NCBI RefSeq assembly: GCF_030815855.1
Contig: NZ_JAUSXG010000001.1
Coordinates: forward strand, 2,790,001-2,854,000
Length of the DNA: 64,000 nucleotides
Direction: 5' to 3'
From: Variovorax paradoxus
GTDB taxonomy: Bacteria; Pseudomonadota; Gammaproteobacteria; Burkholderiales; Burkholderiaceae_C
The notes beneath the pieces were generated by a model, which saw only the letters and a list, made by a program, of their open reading frames with translations, was not told where the DNA came from and did not search any database. Positions 1 through 12,876 of the stretch are shown one piece after another. Both the position numbers and the translations under genes were made by a program. Numbering within the stretch: the first letter of the stretch is position 1; each line of letters opens with the position of its first letter.

Positions 1-2978
<2,978 letters not shown>

Positions 2979-2979
2979 C

Positions 2980-3537
2980 TTATTTGTCCTTGGTGAAACC
3001 GATGCCGCGGCCGCTGTAGGCGCCCGGCTTCGGTTCATCCATCAGTTGATGGATCGCGTTGAATACATCGCGAAAGTTCTGGTCGTATCGCTGTTCCAGC
3101 GCGTTCAGCTTGCGCTTGAGATCGGCGTGCTCCGACAGCATGCTGCGCAGCTTGACGAAGGTACGCATGATCTCGATGTTGACGGCCACGGCGCGTTCGC
3201 TGCGCAGCACGCTCGACAACATGGCAACGCCCTGTTCGGTGAAGGCCACGCTTCGGTAGCGCGCGCCGCCGGAACCCGGCTTCTCGGGTTTTGAGATCAC
3301 AAGCTGTGATCTCAAATCATCGAGGTCCTGGTTCTCCAGGCTGAAAGCGAAATCCGCGGGAAAACGATCGAGGTTGCGGCGCATGGCCTGCAACAACACC
3401 CGGGTCTCGACGCCGTAGAGCGCGGCAAGGTCCTGCGCCAGCATGACTTTGAGGCCGCGCAGCACATAGATCTTGCCCTCGGCATCGCGCAAGGCGGCGA
3501 TGACCGAGACGTCGAGCACCGCGGGTGCATCAGCCAC
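2980..3537 (-). CDS. ORF6N-domain DNA-binding protein inside the car operon
   Basis: The protein has 185 residues. Residues 12 to about 110 match the ORF6N domain, seen in [32 protein letters not shown] and then [19 protein letters not shown] followed by NIEIMRTFV. The tail (about 115-160) looks like a short coiled coil. ORF6N domains are typical of phage antirepressor-like and mobile-element DNA-binding proteins; the function here is unknown. The start is a GTG at 3537 that overlaps the last 8 nt of carA, and the stop lies one base before the carB ATG, so it is cleanly embedded in the car operon. The protein identity is clear at domain level. A role in regulating car is only a guess from position. 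Confidence 0.88.
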   Translation of the reverse strand: MADAPAVLDVSVIAALRDAEGKIYVLRGLKVMLAQDLAALYGVETRVLLQAMRRNLDRFPADFAFSLENQDLDDLRSQLVISKPEKPGSGGARYRSVAFTEQGVAMLSSVLRSERAVAVNIEIMRTFVKLRSMLSEHADLKRKLNALEQRYDQNFRDVFNAIHQLMDEPKPGAYSGRGIGFTKDK

Positions 3538-4714
3538 GTGCCTGCTCCATGAGCGCGGTGAAGCGGTCGAACAGGTAGCCGATGTCGTGCGGCCCGGGCG
3601 AAGCTTCCGGGTGGCCCTGGAAGCAGAACGCCGGCTTGTCGGTGCGCGCCAGGCCCTGCAGCGTGTTGTCGAACAGGCTGATGTGGGTGGCGCGCAGGTT
3701 GGCCGGCAGCGATTTCTCGTCGACCGCGAAGCCGTGGTTCTGGCTGGTGATGCTCACGCGGCCGTTGTCCAGGTCTTTCACCGGGTGGTTCGCGCCGTGG
3801 TGGCCGAACTTCATCTTGAAGGTCTTCGCGCCCGAGGCCAGCGCCATGATCTGGTGGCCCAGGCAGATGCCGAAGGTGGGGATGCCGGTTTCGATCAGTT
3901 CCTTGACCGCGCTGATGGCGTAGTCGCAAGGCTCCGGGTCGCCCGGGCCGTTGGCCAGGAAGATGCCATCGGGCTTGAGCTTGAGCACGTCGGCCGCGGG
4001 CGTTTGCGCCGGCACCACGGTAATGCGCGCGCCGCGCTGCGCGATCATGCGCAGGATGTTCTTCTTGACGCCGTAGTCGAAGGCCACCACATGAAACTTG
4101 GGCGTGATCTGCACGCCGTACCCCGGCTTGCCGTTCAGATTCACGAGCTTCCACTCGGTTTCGGTCCACTCGTAGGTCTGCTGGACCGACACCACCTTGG
4201 CGAGGTCGAGGCCGGCCATGCTGGGCGCGGCCTTGGCCGCTGCAATGGCCTTGTCGATCAGCGCCTGCGTGACAGCCTCGCCCGCGGCCAGGCCCAGGAT
4301 GCAGCCGTTCTGCGCGCCGTGGGTGCGCAGGTGGCGAGTGAGCTTGCGGGTGTCGATGTTCGCAATGGCCACCGTCTTGCCGGCCACGAGGTATTCGTTC
4401 AGCGTCGCGGTCTTGCGGAAATTGGATGCGACGAGCGGCAGGTCTTTGATGATCAGGCCCGCGGCATGGATCTTGTCGGCTTCGATGTCTTCCCCGTTGA
4501 CGCCGTAGTTGCCGATATGCGGATACGTCAAGGTGACGATCTGCTGGCAGTAGCTCGGGTCGGTGAGGATTTCCTGGTAACCGGTCATGGCGGTGTTGAA
4601 CACCACTTCACCGGTCGTGGAGCCGGTGGCTCCGATCGAATTGCCTTGAAAGACCGTGCCGTCTGCGAGCGCCAGGATGGCGGGCGGGAAACTTCCCTTG
4701 AGAGACAAAAGCAC
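3530..4714 (-). CDS. carA: Carbamoyl-phosphate synthase small subunit (glutaminase)
   Basis: CarA hydrolyses glutamine and channels ammonia to CarB. The protein is 394 residues, the normal length. The N-terminal half carries the CarA-specific domain ([20 protein letters not shown] at about 33-52). The C-terminal half is a class I glutamine amidotransferase with the nucleophile Cys284 in FGICLGHQ and the His368/Glu370 pair in GHPEAS. It is the first gene of a carA-ORF6N-carB unit and overlaps the next start by 8 nt. The preceding 198 bp hold a probable promoter and otherwise no gene. Confidence 0.98.
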   Translation of the reverse strand: MLLSLKGSFPPAILALADGTVFQGNSIGATGSTTGEVVFNTAMTGYQEILTDPSYCQQIVTLTYPHIGNYGVNGEDIEADKIHAAGLIIKDLPLVASNFRKTATLNEYLVAGKTVAIANIDTRKLTRHLRTHGAQNGCILGLAAGEAVTQALIDKAIAAAKAAPSMAGLDLAKVVSVQQTYEWTETEWKLVNLNGKPGYGVQITPKFHVVAFDYGVKKNILRMIAQRGARITVVPAQTPAADVLKLKPDGIFLANGPGDPEPCDYAISAVKELIETGIPTFGICLGHQIMALASGAKTFKMKFGHHGANHPVKDLDNGRVSITSQNHGFAVDEKSLPANLRATHISLFDNTLQGLARTDKPAFCFQGHPEASPGPHDIGYLFDRFTALMEQARG

Positions 4715-4832
4715 TGGGTTCTCCGGATGGTTACGGTCGCCCGGAGCCCCAGGCGCGTTGCCTGCGGACTGCTGCTTAAGGGGATTTTGGCGTTAAAGGC
4801 GGCCGGGCGACGCTATTGCGAGTAAGCCCCCG

Positions 4833-4838
4833 ATTGTA
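4833..4838 (-). promoter_or_regulatory. Candidate carA promoter, -10 TACAAT
   Basis: On the minus strand TACAAT lies about 119 bp upstream of the carA ATG. No good -35 hexamer is visible at 16-18 bp. A 13-bp inverted repeat (CTTGC-3-GCAAG at 4857-4869) sits just upstream and could be an operator. The rest of 4715-4912 shows no gene. Confidence 0.4.
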
Positions 4839-4912
4839 GCCCGGCGGCGTCACACTCTTGCCTCGCAAGGCCGGAAAACATACGCGGGCGGTGCCCTTTA
4901 GGACGCCCAAGG

Positions 4913-5707
4913 TCAGGAAGCGGCTTGCCCAAGCCCGGCCGCGCCGCTCGCGTGCAGGCAAATGGCCGCTGCGGCCGCCACGTTCAGCGACTCTTCGCCG
5001 CCCGGCTGTGCAATGCGGATGTGGTGGATTGCCCGCGCCTCCAACGCTGGCGAGACGCCCTGCCCTTCGTGGCCCATCAACCAGGCACAGGGGTGCGGCA
5101 GACGGGCCTGGTGCAGCCACTCGCCGCGGTGCGAACTGGTGGCCACCAGCGGCACTTTCAACGCGTCGAGCGCGTCGGCCTCCACGCCTTCGATCAATCG
5201 CAAGCCGAAATGCGCGCCCATACCGGCTCGCAGCACCTTCGGCGCCCACAGCGCGGCCGTGCCCTTGAGCGTGATCACCTGCTTGAAGCCGAAAGCTGCC
5301 GCGCTGCGCAGAATGGAGCCGGCATTGCCGGCGTCCTGGAGGCGGTCGAGCACGACGCTCGGGGCATCGGGCAGCAGCACCGGCCGTTCGGGCAGGTCGA
5401 GCACGAATCCCATGGGCGCGGGCGACTCGAGGCCGCTGGTGCCGCGCAGGAGATCATCGTCGACCACTACCGTTTTGATAGCAACGCTCGCCCATTCGGC
5501 AGGACATTGCGGCCAGAACGACTCTGAGAATACTGCGATGGCGGGCTCGATGCCCCTGGCGAGAGCCGCTCGGCATAGATGGTCACCCTCCAGCCACACC
5601 CGGCCGAGCTTTCGGTAGGCCCCAGGGTCCTGTGCCAGCTTGCGCAGATCCTTCAGCAGCGGATTGTCGCGCGAGCTGATGTGGCTCGCGCCGATGGGAG
5701 TGGTCAT
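4913..5707 (-). CDS. TrmH/SpoU-family RNA 2'-O-ribose methyltransferase
   Basis: The protein is 264 residues and belongs to the SPOUT class of SAM-dependent RNA methylases with a trefoil knot. An N-terminal substrate-binding domain (about 10-95) precedes the catalytic part. Motif 1 is DAGNAGSILRSAAAFG at 125-140 with Asn128 and Arg134, motif 2 is MGHEGQGV at 211-218, and motif 3 is around ESLNVAAAAAI with Ser240 and Asn242. The relatives RlmB, TsnR and TrmH methylate 23S rRNA or tRNA; the target cannot be told from sequence. It starts 12 nt after the rnhB stop and is probably the last gene of the lpxB-rnhB transcript. Confidence 0.92.
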   Translation of the reverse strand: MTTPIGASHISSRDNPLLKDLRKLAQDPGAYRKLGRVWLEGDHLCRAALARGIEPAIAVFSESFWPQCPAEWASVAIKTVVVDDDLLRGTSGLESPAPMGFVLDLPERPVLLPDAPSVVLDRLQDAGNAGSILRSAAAFGFKQVITLKGTAALWAPKVLRAGMGAHFGLRLIEGVEADALDALKVPLVATSSHRGEWLHQARLPHPCAWLMGHEGQGVSPALEARAIHHIRIAQPGGEESLNVAAAAAICLHASGAAGLGQAAS

Positions 5708-5719
5708 GCGGCGAACATC

Positions 5720-6439
5720 TCAGGGGAGCGCGCGCAGGTCGAGATGCACGGTCTCGACCGTCGATGCGGCCACCGCGAGCGGCATGGTGGCATCGGCCGA
5801 CATGGCGACTTCGCCGGCTGCACGCGCCAGGGCCGCCGCCACCGGGCTGAACGACCGCCGGTGATGAACGCACGCACCGTGGCGCAGCAGCGCTTCGAGA
5901 TGCTCCGGCGTACCGTACCCCTTGTGGCCGGCAAAACCGTAGTGCGGAAACTCGACGTGCAGTTGCTCGCACAGGCGATCACGATGGACCTTCGCCAGGA
6001 TCGACGCGGCCGAGATGGCCTTGACCCGCGCGTCACCCTTGACGATGGCCTCGGCCAGCACATCGAGTGTCGGCAGGCGGTTGCCGTCGACCAGCACCTT
6101 GGCAGGCTTCAGGCGCAGGCCCTCCACCGCGCGGCGCATGGCGAGCATCGTGGCCTGCAGGATGTTGTGGGTGTCGATTTCCTCGACGCTGGCCTGCGCC
6201 ACTGAGCAGCACAGCGCCTTGGCCAGAATCTGGTCGTGCAGGCGTTCGCGCTGAAGCGCCGTCAATGTCTTGGAATCGGCCAGGCCGCGGATAGGGCGCT
6301 GGTCGTCCAGGATGACGGCCGCGGCCACTACCGGGCCGGCCAGCGGGCCGCGGCCTGCTTCGTCGACGCCCGCGACGAGGCCCGGCGCGTCCCACACGAG
6401 GGCCGCCTGCTCAGCCTTCAAGAACTTTCTGGATCGCAT
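5720..6439 (-). CDS. rnhB: Ribonuclease HII
   Basis: RNase HII nicks RNA-DNA hybrids and starts removal of ribonucleotides misincorporated into DNA. All catalytic acids are visible: Asp26 and Glu27 in [12 protein letters not shown], Asp118 in VLVDGN and Asp136 in KGDARV, the last followed by the conserved [13 protein letters not shown]. The 239-residue reading begins with an ATG at 6439 that overlaps the end of lpxB by 29 nt. A GTG 15 codons further on would remove the overlap, so the first residues are uncertain. The rnhB-after-lpxB order is conserved in many proteobacteria. Confidence 0.96.
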   Translation of the reverse strand: MRSRKFLKAEQAALVWDAPGLVAGVDEAGRGPLAGPVVAAAVILDDQRPIRGLADSKTLTALQRERLHDQILAKALCCSVAQASVEEIDTHNILQATMLAMRRAVEGLRLKPAKVLVDGNRLPTLDVLAEAIVKGDARVKAISAASILAKVHRDRLCEQLHVEFPHYGFAGHKGYGTPEHLEALLRHGACVHHRRSFSPVAAALARAAGEVAMSADATMPLAVAASTVETVHLDLRALP

Positions 6440-7559
6440 CGGCGCAAAGTGTCGGCGTATCGCGCTGCAGTTGCACGTGCAGCTCTGAAAATTTTTGTTG
6501 CAGCGCCTGCGTTTTCTCGGGCGCGTCCAGCCACTCCAGCGTGGCGTGGGCCAGCGCCTCCGGCGTGGCCGCTTCCTGCAACAGTTCGGGCACCACGAAC
6601 TCGCGCGACAGGATGTTGGGCAAACCGACCCAGGGCTGGAGCTGCTTGCGCTGCATGAGGCGCCACGACAGCGCGTTCATGTTGTACGCGATGACCATCG
6701 GCCGCTTGAAAAGCGCCGCTTCGAGCGTGGCGGTGCCGCTGGCGATCAGCGTCACGTCGCAGGCCGCCAGCGCGACGTGCGACTGGCCGTCGAGCAACTT
6801 CACGCGCCCCGCCGCGCCGCTGGCCTGCAGCAGGGCCTCGACCTCCACCCTCAGGCTCGGCAGGATGGGCGCGACGAACTGAAGCGTGGGCCTTGTCTTC
6901 AGCATCTGCGCCGCGGCGGCGAAGAACCGGGCGGCCAGATAACGCACCTCCGAACGGCGGCTGCCAGGCAGCAAGGCGACGACCTGTGCATCCGGCGCCA
7001 GCCCCAAGGCCGCGCGGGCGGCGTTGCGGTCGGGCGCCATGGGGATCACATTGGCCAGCGGATGGCCGACATAGCTGCCCTGCACGCCGTGTTCCGCCAG
7101 CAGTGCGGGTTCGAACGGAAAAATGCACAACACGTGGTCGGCCGCGGCGCGGATCTTTTCGACGCGGTCGGCACGCCAGGCCCAGATCGAAGGACAGACG
7201 AAGTGCACCGTCTTCATGCCGCGGCTGCGCAAGCCGGCCTCGAGATCGAGGTTGAAATCGGGCGCGTCCACGCCGATGAAGAGCTCGGGCCATTCGCGCA
7301 GCAGCCGCGCCTTGAGCTGGCGGCGGATGCCGGCAATTTCGGCGTAGTGGCGCAGCACCTCGATATAGCCGCGCACCGCGAGCTTTTCTTGTGGCCACCA
7401 GCTCTGAAGGCCGTGTGCGAGCATCCGGGGACCGCCGATGCCCACGGTCTGGAGCGACGGCCAGCGCGCCTGCAGACCGTCGAGAAGAAGGCCCGCCAGC
7501 AGGTCGCCGGAAGCTTCTCCCGCGACCAGCGCGAAGCGTCGCTGTTCGTCCTTGCCCAT
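6411..7559 (-). CDS. lpxB: Lipid-A-disaccharide synthase
   Basis: LpxB is a GT-B glycosyltransferase that condenses UDP-2,3-diacylglucosamine with lipid X to form the lipid A disaccharide at the inner face of the inner membrane. The 382-residue length is normal. Hallmarks are GEASGD at 14-19, the catalytic Asp98 in [18 protein letters not shown], and the sugar-nucleotide region with [10 protein letters not shown]. It starts 13 nt after the lpxA stop and overlaps rnhB, in the standard lpxD-fabZ-lpxA-lpxB order. Confidence 0.98.
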   Translation of the reverse strand: MGKDEQRRFALVAGEASGDLLAGLLLDGLQARWPSLQTVGIGGPRMLAHGLQSWWPQEKLAVRGYIEVLRHYAEIAGIRRQLKARLLREWPELFIGVDAPDFNLDLEAGLRSRGMKTVHFVCPSIWAWRADRVEKIRAAADHVLCIFPFEPALLAEHGVQGSYVGHPLANVIPMAPDRNAARAALGLAPDAQVVALLPGSRRSEVRYLAARFFAAAAQMLKTRPTLQFVAPILPSLRVEVEALLQASGAAGRVKLLDGQSHVALAACDVTLIASGTATLEAALFKRPMVIAYNMNALSWRLMQRKQLQPWVGLPNILSREFVVPELLQEAATPEALAHATLEWLDAPEKTQALQQKFSELHVQLQRDTPTLCADAIQKVLEG

Positions 7560-7572
7560 GGCGATGGTTATT

Positions 7573-8361
7573 TCAACGCGCGATGCCGCGCGTTGAACTG
7601 GCCAGGAAGCGCTCCATCAGCGCCACGTCCTCGGCCGCCTCGGGTGTCTCGGACGCCAGCGCGGCGATGCCGGCACGCGCCTCTTCGAGCGTCTTGCCCT
7701 GCCGGTACAGCAGGCGATGCATCTGCTTCACCGCGGCAAGCCGAGGCACCGAGAAATCGCGGCGGCGCAGACCCACGACGTTGAAGCCGCGCACCGCCAA
7801 CGGGTTGCCGTCGACCAGCATGAAGGGGGGCACGTCCTGCGACACGGCGCTGGCGAAGCCGACCATGGCGTGGGCGCCGACCGACACGAACTGGTGAATG
7901 CCGGTCAACCCGCCGACCGTGACCCAGTCGGCCAGATGCACGTGGCCGGCGAGCGTGGTGTTGTTGGCCAGGGTGGTGTGGTCATCGACACGGCAGTCGT
8001 GCGCGATGTGCGTGTACGCCATGATCCAGTTGTCGTTGCCCACGCGCGTGATGCCGCCCGCGCCCGGCACGCCGAGGTTGAAGGTGCAGAACTCGCGGAT
8101 GACGTTGCGGTCGCCGATGACCAGTTCGGTCGGCTCACCGGCGTATTTCTTGTCCTGCGGGATCGCGCCGAGCGAAGAAAACTGGAAAATCCGGTTGTCG
8201 CGGCCGATGGTGGTGCGGCCCTCGATCACGCAATGCGCGCCGATGGTCGTGCCGGCGCCCACCCGCACATGCGGGCCGATGAGGGTGTAGGGCCCGACCG
8301 AAACCGAGGCGTCGAGTTCCGCCTTCGGATCGATCAGCGCTGTCGAATGAACCTGCGTCAT
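7573..8361 (-). CDS. lpxA: UDP-N-acetylglucosamine O-acyltransferase
   Basis: LpxA catalyses the first step of lipid A synthesis, moving a 3-hydroxyacyl chain from ACP to the 3-OH of UDP-GlcNAc. The 262-residue protein shows the left-handed beta-helix hexapeptide repeats from residue 1 to about 190. The catalytic His121 is in THIAHDC, followed by [11 protein letters not shown], and a helical C-terminal domain ends the protein. The ATG at 8361 ([12 protein letters not shown]) was chosen because the beta-helix begins at once. It lies 23 nt after fabZ. Confidence 0.98.
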   Translation of the reverse strand: MTQVHSTALIDPKAELDASVSVGPYTLIGPHVRVGAGTTIGAHCVIEGRTTIGRDNRIFQFSSLGAIPQDKKYAGEPTELVIGDRNVIREFCTFNLGVPGAGGITRVGNDNWIMAYTHIAHDCRVDDHTTLANNTTLAGHVHLADWVTVGGLTGIHQFVSVGAHAMVGFASAVSQDVPPFMLVDGNPLAVRGFNVVGLRRRDFSVPRLAAVKQMHRLLYRQGKTLEEARAGIAALASETPEAAEDVALMERFLASSTRGIAR

Positions 8362-8384
8362 GCCTTGTCGTAACTGCCGCAAGA

Positions 8385-8834
8385 TCAGTTGATCTGGCGC
8401 ATGGCGCACATCAGCGTGGCCTCGCAGGCGAGTTCGCTGCCGACCAGGGCGCGGCCCTTGAACTTCGAAATGCCGGCCTTCATGCGCTCGATTTCGACTT
8501 CGAGCGTGAGCTGGTCGCCAGGTTCCACGGGGCGCTTGAAGCGCGCGCCATCGATGGCCGCAAAGTAATAGACCGTGTTGTCGTCGGGCACGATGTCGAG
8601 CGAATGGAACGACAGCAGCGCCGCCGCCTGCGCCATGGCTTCGAGCATCAGCACGCCCGGCATGACCGGACGGTGAGGAAAGTGGCCGTTGAAGAACGGC
8701 TCGTTCATGGTCACGTTCTTGAGCGCCGTGATGCGCTTGCCCTTTTCCATGTCCAGCACGCGGTCCACCAGCAGGAACGGGTAACGGTGGGGCAGCAGCT
8801 TGAGGATTTGATGGATATCGAGCGTCGTCGTCAT
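8385..8834 (-). CDS. fabZ: 3-hydroxyacyl-ACP dehydratase
   Basis: FabZ dehydrates 3-hydroxyacyl-ACP in fatty acid elongation and competes with LpxA and LpxD for the same substrate, which explains its place between them. The 149-residue hot-dog protein has [14 protein letters not shown] near the start, the catalytic His51 in [12 protein letters not shown] and Glu65 in MLEAMAQ. An alternative ATG six codons upstream exists (MQEQKI). I preferred MTTTLDIHQ because its length matches the family. Confidence 0.97.
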   Translation of the reverse strand: MTTTLDIHQILKLLPHRYPFLLVDRVLDMEKGKRITALKNVTMNEPFFNGHFPHRPVMPGVLMLEAMAQAAALLSFHSLDIVPDDNTVYYFAAIDGARFKRPVEPGDQLTLEVEIERMKAGISKFKGRALVGSELACEATLMCAMRQIN

Positions 8835-8857
8835 GATTTTCTGTTCCTGCATCGTCT

Positions 8858-9835
8858 TCACTTTTTCTGGGGGGCCTTTTCCAGCGCCTTGAGTCTTTCG
8901 CGCAGGCTGTGCAACTGCTTGAGCGTTGCAGCATTTTTTTCCCAGCTCGCATTGTCGTCGATGGGGAACATGCCGGTGTATTGGCCGGGCTTGCGAATGG
9001 AGCGCGTGACCACCGTGGCGGCGGACACGTGAACGCCATCGGCCACCGTGAGATGGCCCAGAACGATGGCGCCGCCGCCGAAGGTGCAGTGCGCGCCGAT
9101 GGTGGCGCTGCCGGCCACGCCGACGCAGCCCGCCATGGCGGTGTGCTTGCCCACGCGCACGTTGTGGCCGATCTGAATGAGGTTGTCGAGCTTGACGCCG
9201 TCTTCGATGACGGTGTCGTCGAGCGCGCCGCGGTCGATGCAGGTGTTGGCGCCGATTTCGACATCGTTGCCGATGCGCACCGCACCCAGCTGCTCGATCT
9301 TGACCCAGGCACCTTCGTGCGGTGCCAGGCCGAAGCCGTCGGCACCGATCACCACGCCCGGATGCAGCAGGCAGCGCTCGCCGACGATGCAGTCTTCGCT
9401 GATCGTCACGCGCGACTTGAGGACCGTGCCGGCACCGACCTGCGCGCCCCGCTCCACCACGCACAAGGCGCCGATGCGCGCGGTGGCATCCACATGGGCT
9501 TCGGGATGAATGACCGCGGAAGGATGGATGCGATCGGCCTCCGGACGCGCATGGTGCGCCTTCCAGAGTTGGGTCAGGCGAGCGAAATAGAGATACGGGT
9601 CGGAGGCGACGATGAATGCACCGCGCGCGGCCGCCGCCTCGCGCATCGCGGGCGAAACGATCACGCAGGCGGCCTTGCAGGCTGCCAATTCCTGCTGGTA
9701 CTTGGGATGGCTCAGGAAGCTGAGCGCATCGGGCTGTGCATTCTGGAGCGGCGCAAGCCGCTCGATGGGCAGCGCAGCGTCGCCGTGGAGCTCGCCCCCA
9801 AGGGCGTCAACGATGGCTCCGAGCTGCAATGCCAC
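8858..9835 (-). CDS. lpxD: UDP-3-O-(3-hydroxyacyl)glucosamine N-acyltransferase
   Basis: LpxD adds the N-linked 3-hydroxyacyl chain in the third step of lipid A synthesis. The protein is 325 residues. A uridine-binding N-terminal domain (1 to about 100) is followed by hexapeptide repeats (about 105-270) with the catalytic His in [15 protein letters not shown]-terminal helix with a basic end ([15 protein letters not shown]) is the ACP-contacting part. It sits 15 nt after skp and 23 nt before the fabZ ATG. Confidence 0.98.
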   Translation of the reverse strand: MALQLGAIVDALGGELHGDAALPIERLAPLQNAQPDALSFLSHPKYQQELAACKAACVIVSPAMREAAAARGAFIVASDPYLYFARLTQLWKAHHARPEADRIHPSAVIHPEAHVDATARIGALCVVERGAQVGAGTVLKSRVTISEDCIVGERCLLHPGVVIGADGFGLAPHEGAWVKIEQLGAVRIGNDVEIGANTCIDRGALDDTVIEDGVKLDNLIQIGHNVRVGKHTAMAGCVGVAGSATIGAHCTFGGGAIVLGHLTVADGVHVSAATVVTRSIRKPGQYTGMFPIDDNASWEKNAATLKQLHSLRERLKALEKAPQKK

Positions 9836-9850
9836 GCCGTTTTTGCGGCG

Positions 9851-10399
9851 TTATTTGCCGCCCGCAGGCGCGGAAGAAGTGGTCGAGGCGTTCAGCGCCT
9901 TGATCACCTTGTCCGTGATGTCGTGCTTCGGGTTGATGTAGATCGCTTCTTGCAGGATCGCGTCGTACTTTTCAGCCTCGGCCACCTGCTTCACCACGCG
10001 GTTGGCACGTTCGTAGACCTGCTGGAGCTCTTCGTTCTTGCGCGCATTGAGGTCTTCCTGGAACTCGCGGCGGCGGCGCTGGAAGTCGCGGTCCTGGTCG
10101 ACCAGCGCGCGCTGACGCGACGTGCGCTGGCTTTCCGACAAGGTGGGCGCTTCACGCTCGAATTTCTCCGAGGCCGTTTTCAGCGCTTCGCCCTGGGTCG
10201 TGAGATCTTTCTCGCGCTTGAGGAACTCGGCCTCGAGCTTGGCCTGCGCGGCCTTGGCCGGCTGGGCTTCGCGCAGCACACGGTCCGGATTCACGAATCC
10301 AATGCGAAAGGTCTCCTGCGCCTGGGCAGCAGGCGCGGCAACCAGCGCAAAAACGGGGATCAACAACGCGCCAGCGGCGGCGCGAATCAAATGCGTCAT
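9851..10399 (-). CDS. skp: Periplasmic chaperone Skp/OmpH
   Basis: Skp holds unfolded outer-membrane proteins in the periplasm on their way to the BAM complex. The 182-residue precursor has a cleavable signal peptide (hydrophobic core about 7-24, AQA cleavage site near 27). It then shows the beta strand FRIGFVNPDRVL and a long charged coiled-coil region (about 55-150) rich in Lys, Glu and Arg, typical of the tentacle helices. The ATG directly follows the bamA stop with no spacer, indicating translational coupling. Confidence 0.95.
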   Translation of the reverse strand: MTHLIRAAAGALLIPVFALVAAPAAQAQETFRIGFVNPDRVLREAQPAKAAQAKLEAEFLKREKDLTTQGEALKTASEKFEREAPTLSESQRTSRQRALVDQDRDFQRRRREFQEDLNARKNEELQQVYERANRVVKQVAEAEKYDAILQEAIYINPKHDITDKVIKALNASTTSSAPAGGK

Positions 10400-12838
10400 T
10401 TAGAAAGAAGTTCCGATCTGGAATTGCAAGCGCTGAATTCTATCCTTCGGGATCAGGACAATATTGGGGTTGTTGGGGTCCAGAACTTCCTTCTGCGACT
10501 TGATGGGGAAAGCGTACGCCAGGCGCAGCGGGCCGAGCGGCGAGATCCAGCTGACCCCGAGGCCGACGGAGGCGCGCAACTTCTTCTGCGCCTTGTACTG
10601 CTCGTCCGTCAGGCCCGGGGCGCGCGAACCGAACACGTTGCCGACGTCGAAGAAGCCGTAAAGGCGCAGGGTCCGGTCGTTGCCCGCACCCGGGAACGGC
10701 GTGCTGAGCTCCGCATTGAAGACGGCCTTCTTGGTGCCGCCCAGTGCGGCGCCTTCGGACTGGAAGGCCAACGGCACATCGCGCGGACCGAGCGAGTTCT
10801 GCTCGAAGCCGCGGATGGAGCCCAGGCCACCGGCATAGAAGTTCTTGAAGATCGGGTAGTCCTTGCCGCCGAGGGGCTTGGCATACCCCACGTCGGCGTT
10901 GATCGCAAACGTGTATTGCTTGTTGATTGCGAAGAACTGCTGATACTGGTAGTTCGTCTTGACGTACTTCATGTCGCCGCCGACGCCCAGTTCCAGGTTG
11001 GCTCGCTGCAAGCGCCCGGTTGTCGGTGTCAGCGCGCTGTCGCGGCTGTCGCGGCCCCAGCCGATGGTCAGCGGGACGCCCCACACGCTCTTCTGGTCGC
11101 ACTCCGTCACGAACAACCCTGACGCGTCTTTCGAGCATTGGAAATAGCGAAGATAGGACGCCGGGGTGAAGAGCCCCGAAAATGCTGTCGACGTATTCGG
11201 ATCAAACGCGTACCGCTCGAGACCTACGCCGAAGAAGACCGTGTCCACTTCGCTGAATGGCACACCAAAGCGAATGGAAGCGCCCTGGTTGACCAGCTTG
11301 TAGTCGCCGTCGATGGTCGTCGAATAGGGGCGCGTCGTGGTGTGATAGACGCTCACCGTGCGCGAGATGCCGTCCTGCGTGAAATACGGGTCCGTGGTGG
11401 TCAGCGACAGTGTGCGGTTGTACTTGCTGGTGTTGACCTGCAAGCCCAGGAAGTTGCCCGAACCGAACACGTTCTCTTGGGAGATGCCGAAGGTCAGAGC
11501 CACCTTCTCGGCGCTGGAGTAGCCGGCGCCGAGCTGCAGGCTGCCGGTGGGCTTTTCCGCCACGTTCACGACCAGGTCGACCTGGTCGGGCGAACCGGGG
11601 ATTTCCTGGGTTTCGACGTTCACTTCGGTGAAGAAGCCGAGACGGTCCACGCGATCGCGCGAAGTCTTGATCTTGTCGCCGTCGTACCACGAGGCCTCGA
11701 ACTGGCGGAACTCGCGGCGGATCACTTCGTCACGCGTCTTGGCGTTGCCGCCCACCGCCACGCGGCGGACGTAAACGCGGCGCGAGGGCTCGGCTTGCAG
11801 CGTCAGCATCACGCGGTTGTTGGTGCGGTCGATTTCCGGGCGGGCCTGCACGCGCGCGAACGCATAGCCGAAGGTGCCGAAGTAGTCCGTGAAAGCCTTG
11901 GTGGTCTCGGTCACCTGCTCGCCGTTGTACGGCTCGCCGGGCTTGATGGTCACGAGCGACTTGAACTCCTCGTCGCGGCCCAGATAGTTGCCGTCGAGCT
12001 TGACGCCGGCCACCACGAACTTTTCGCCTTCGGTGATGTTCACGGTCACCGACAGGTCCTGCCGGTCAGGCGAAATGGCAACCTGCGTCGAGTCGATGCG
12101 GAATTCGAGATAGCCGCGCGTGATGTAGTACGAGCGCAGCGTTTCCAGGTCGGCGTTCAGCTTGGTACGCGAGTACTGGTTCGACTTGGTGTACCAGCTC
12201 ATGAAGCCGCCGCTGTCCTGGTCGAACAGGCTCAGCAGCGTCGATTCGCTGAACGCCTTGTTGCCGACCACGCGGACTTCGCGGATGCGGGCCGAATCGC
12301 CCTCGGTCACGGTGAACGTGAGGTTGACGCGGTTGCGCTCGATGGGCGTGACCGTGGTCACGACCTGCGCGTTGTAGAGGCTGCGGCTCACGTACTGGCG
12401 CTTGAGCTCCTGCTCGGCACGATCGGTCAGCGCCTTGTCGTACGGCCGGCCGTCGGTCAGGCCGACTTCGCGCAGCGCCTTCTGGAGCGCGGCCTTGTCG
12501 AATTCCTTGGTGCCGACGAAATCGACGTCCGCAACGGTGGGCCGCTCTTCGACGATCACCACCAGCACATTGCCGTTGACGTCGATGCGCACGTCCTTGA
12601 ACAAACCCAGTTCGAACAGCGCGCGGATGGCCGCCGATCCGCGTTCGTCGCTGTAGGTATCGCCCACACGCAGCGGCAGCGACGCGAAGATCGTGCCGGG
12701 CTCGACGCGTTGCAAGCCTTCTACGCGAATGTCGCGCACCGTGAAAGGCTCGACGGCCCAAGCTGCCGTGGCCGCCAGCGCGCTGGCCACCACCGCGGCA
12801 ACGCTACGCAGGCGAAAGCGACTGAAGTTTGTGTTCAT
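10400..12838 (-). CDS. bamA: Outer membrane protein assembly factor BamA
   Basis: BamA is the essential Omp85 channel that folds and inserts beta-barrel proteins. The 812-residue precursor has a signal peptide (about 1-28). Five POTRA domains (about 29-430) begin at PFTVRDIRVEGLQRV, and the C-terminal 16-strand barrel carries the conserved GGLGSIRGFE motif. It ends in aromatic Phe (QIGTSF), the usual barrel signal. The ATG at 12838 gives a canonical signal peptide; longer in-frame readings do not. It lies 38 nt after rseP, as in other proteobacteria. Confidence 0.98.
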   Translation of the reverse strand: MNTNFSRFRLRSVAAVVASALAATAAWAVEPFTVRDIRVEGLQRVEPGTIFASLPLRVGDTYSDERGSAAIRALFELGLFKDVRIDVNGNVLVVIVEERPTVADVDFVGTKEFDKAALQKALREVGLTDGRPYDKALTDRAEQELKRQYVSRSLYNAQVVTTVTPIERNRVNLTFTVTEGDSARIREVRVVGNKAFSESTLLSLFDQDSGGFMSWYTKSNQYSRTKLNADLETLRSYYITRGYLEFRIDSTQVAISPDRQDLSVTVNITEGEKFVVAGVKLDGNYLGRDEEFKSLVTIKPGEPYNGEQVTETTKAFTDYFGTFGYAFARVQARPEIDRTNNRVMLTLQAEPSRRVYVRRVAVGGNAKTRDEVIRREFRQFEASWYDGDKIKTSRDRVDRLGFFTEVNVETQEIPGSPDQVDLVVNVAEKPTGSLQLGAGYSSAEKVALTFGISQENVFGSGNFLGLQVNTSKYNRTLSLTTTDPYFTQDGISRTVSVYHTTTRPYSTTIDGDYKLVNQGASIRFGVPFSEVDTVFFGVGLERYAFDPNTSTAFSGLFTPASYLRYFQCSKDASGLFVTECDQKSVWGVPLTIGWGRDSRDSALTPTTGRLQRANLELGVGGDMKYVKTNYQYQQFFAINKQYTFAINADVGYAKPLGGKDYPIFKNFYAGGLGSIRGFEQNSLGPRDVPLAFQSEGAALGGTKKAVFNAELSTPFPGAGNDRTLRLYGFFDVGNVFGSRAPGLTDEQYKAQKKLRASVGLGVSWISPLGPLRLAYAFPIKSQKEVLDPNNPNIVLIPKDRIQRLQFQIGTSF

Positions 12839-12876
12839 CTGTGAATTGGGCCGGCGCGGAAAGGGCCGGCAGAAAG

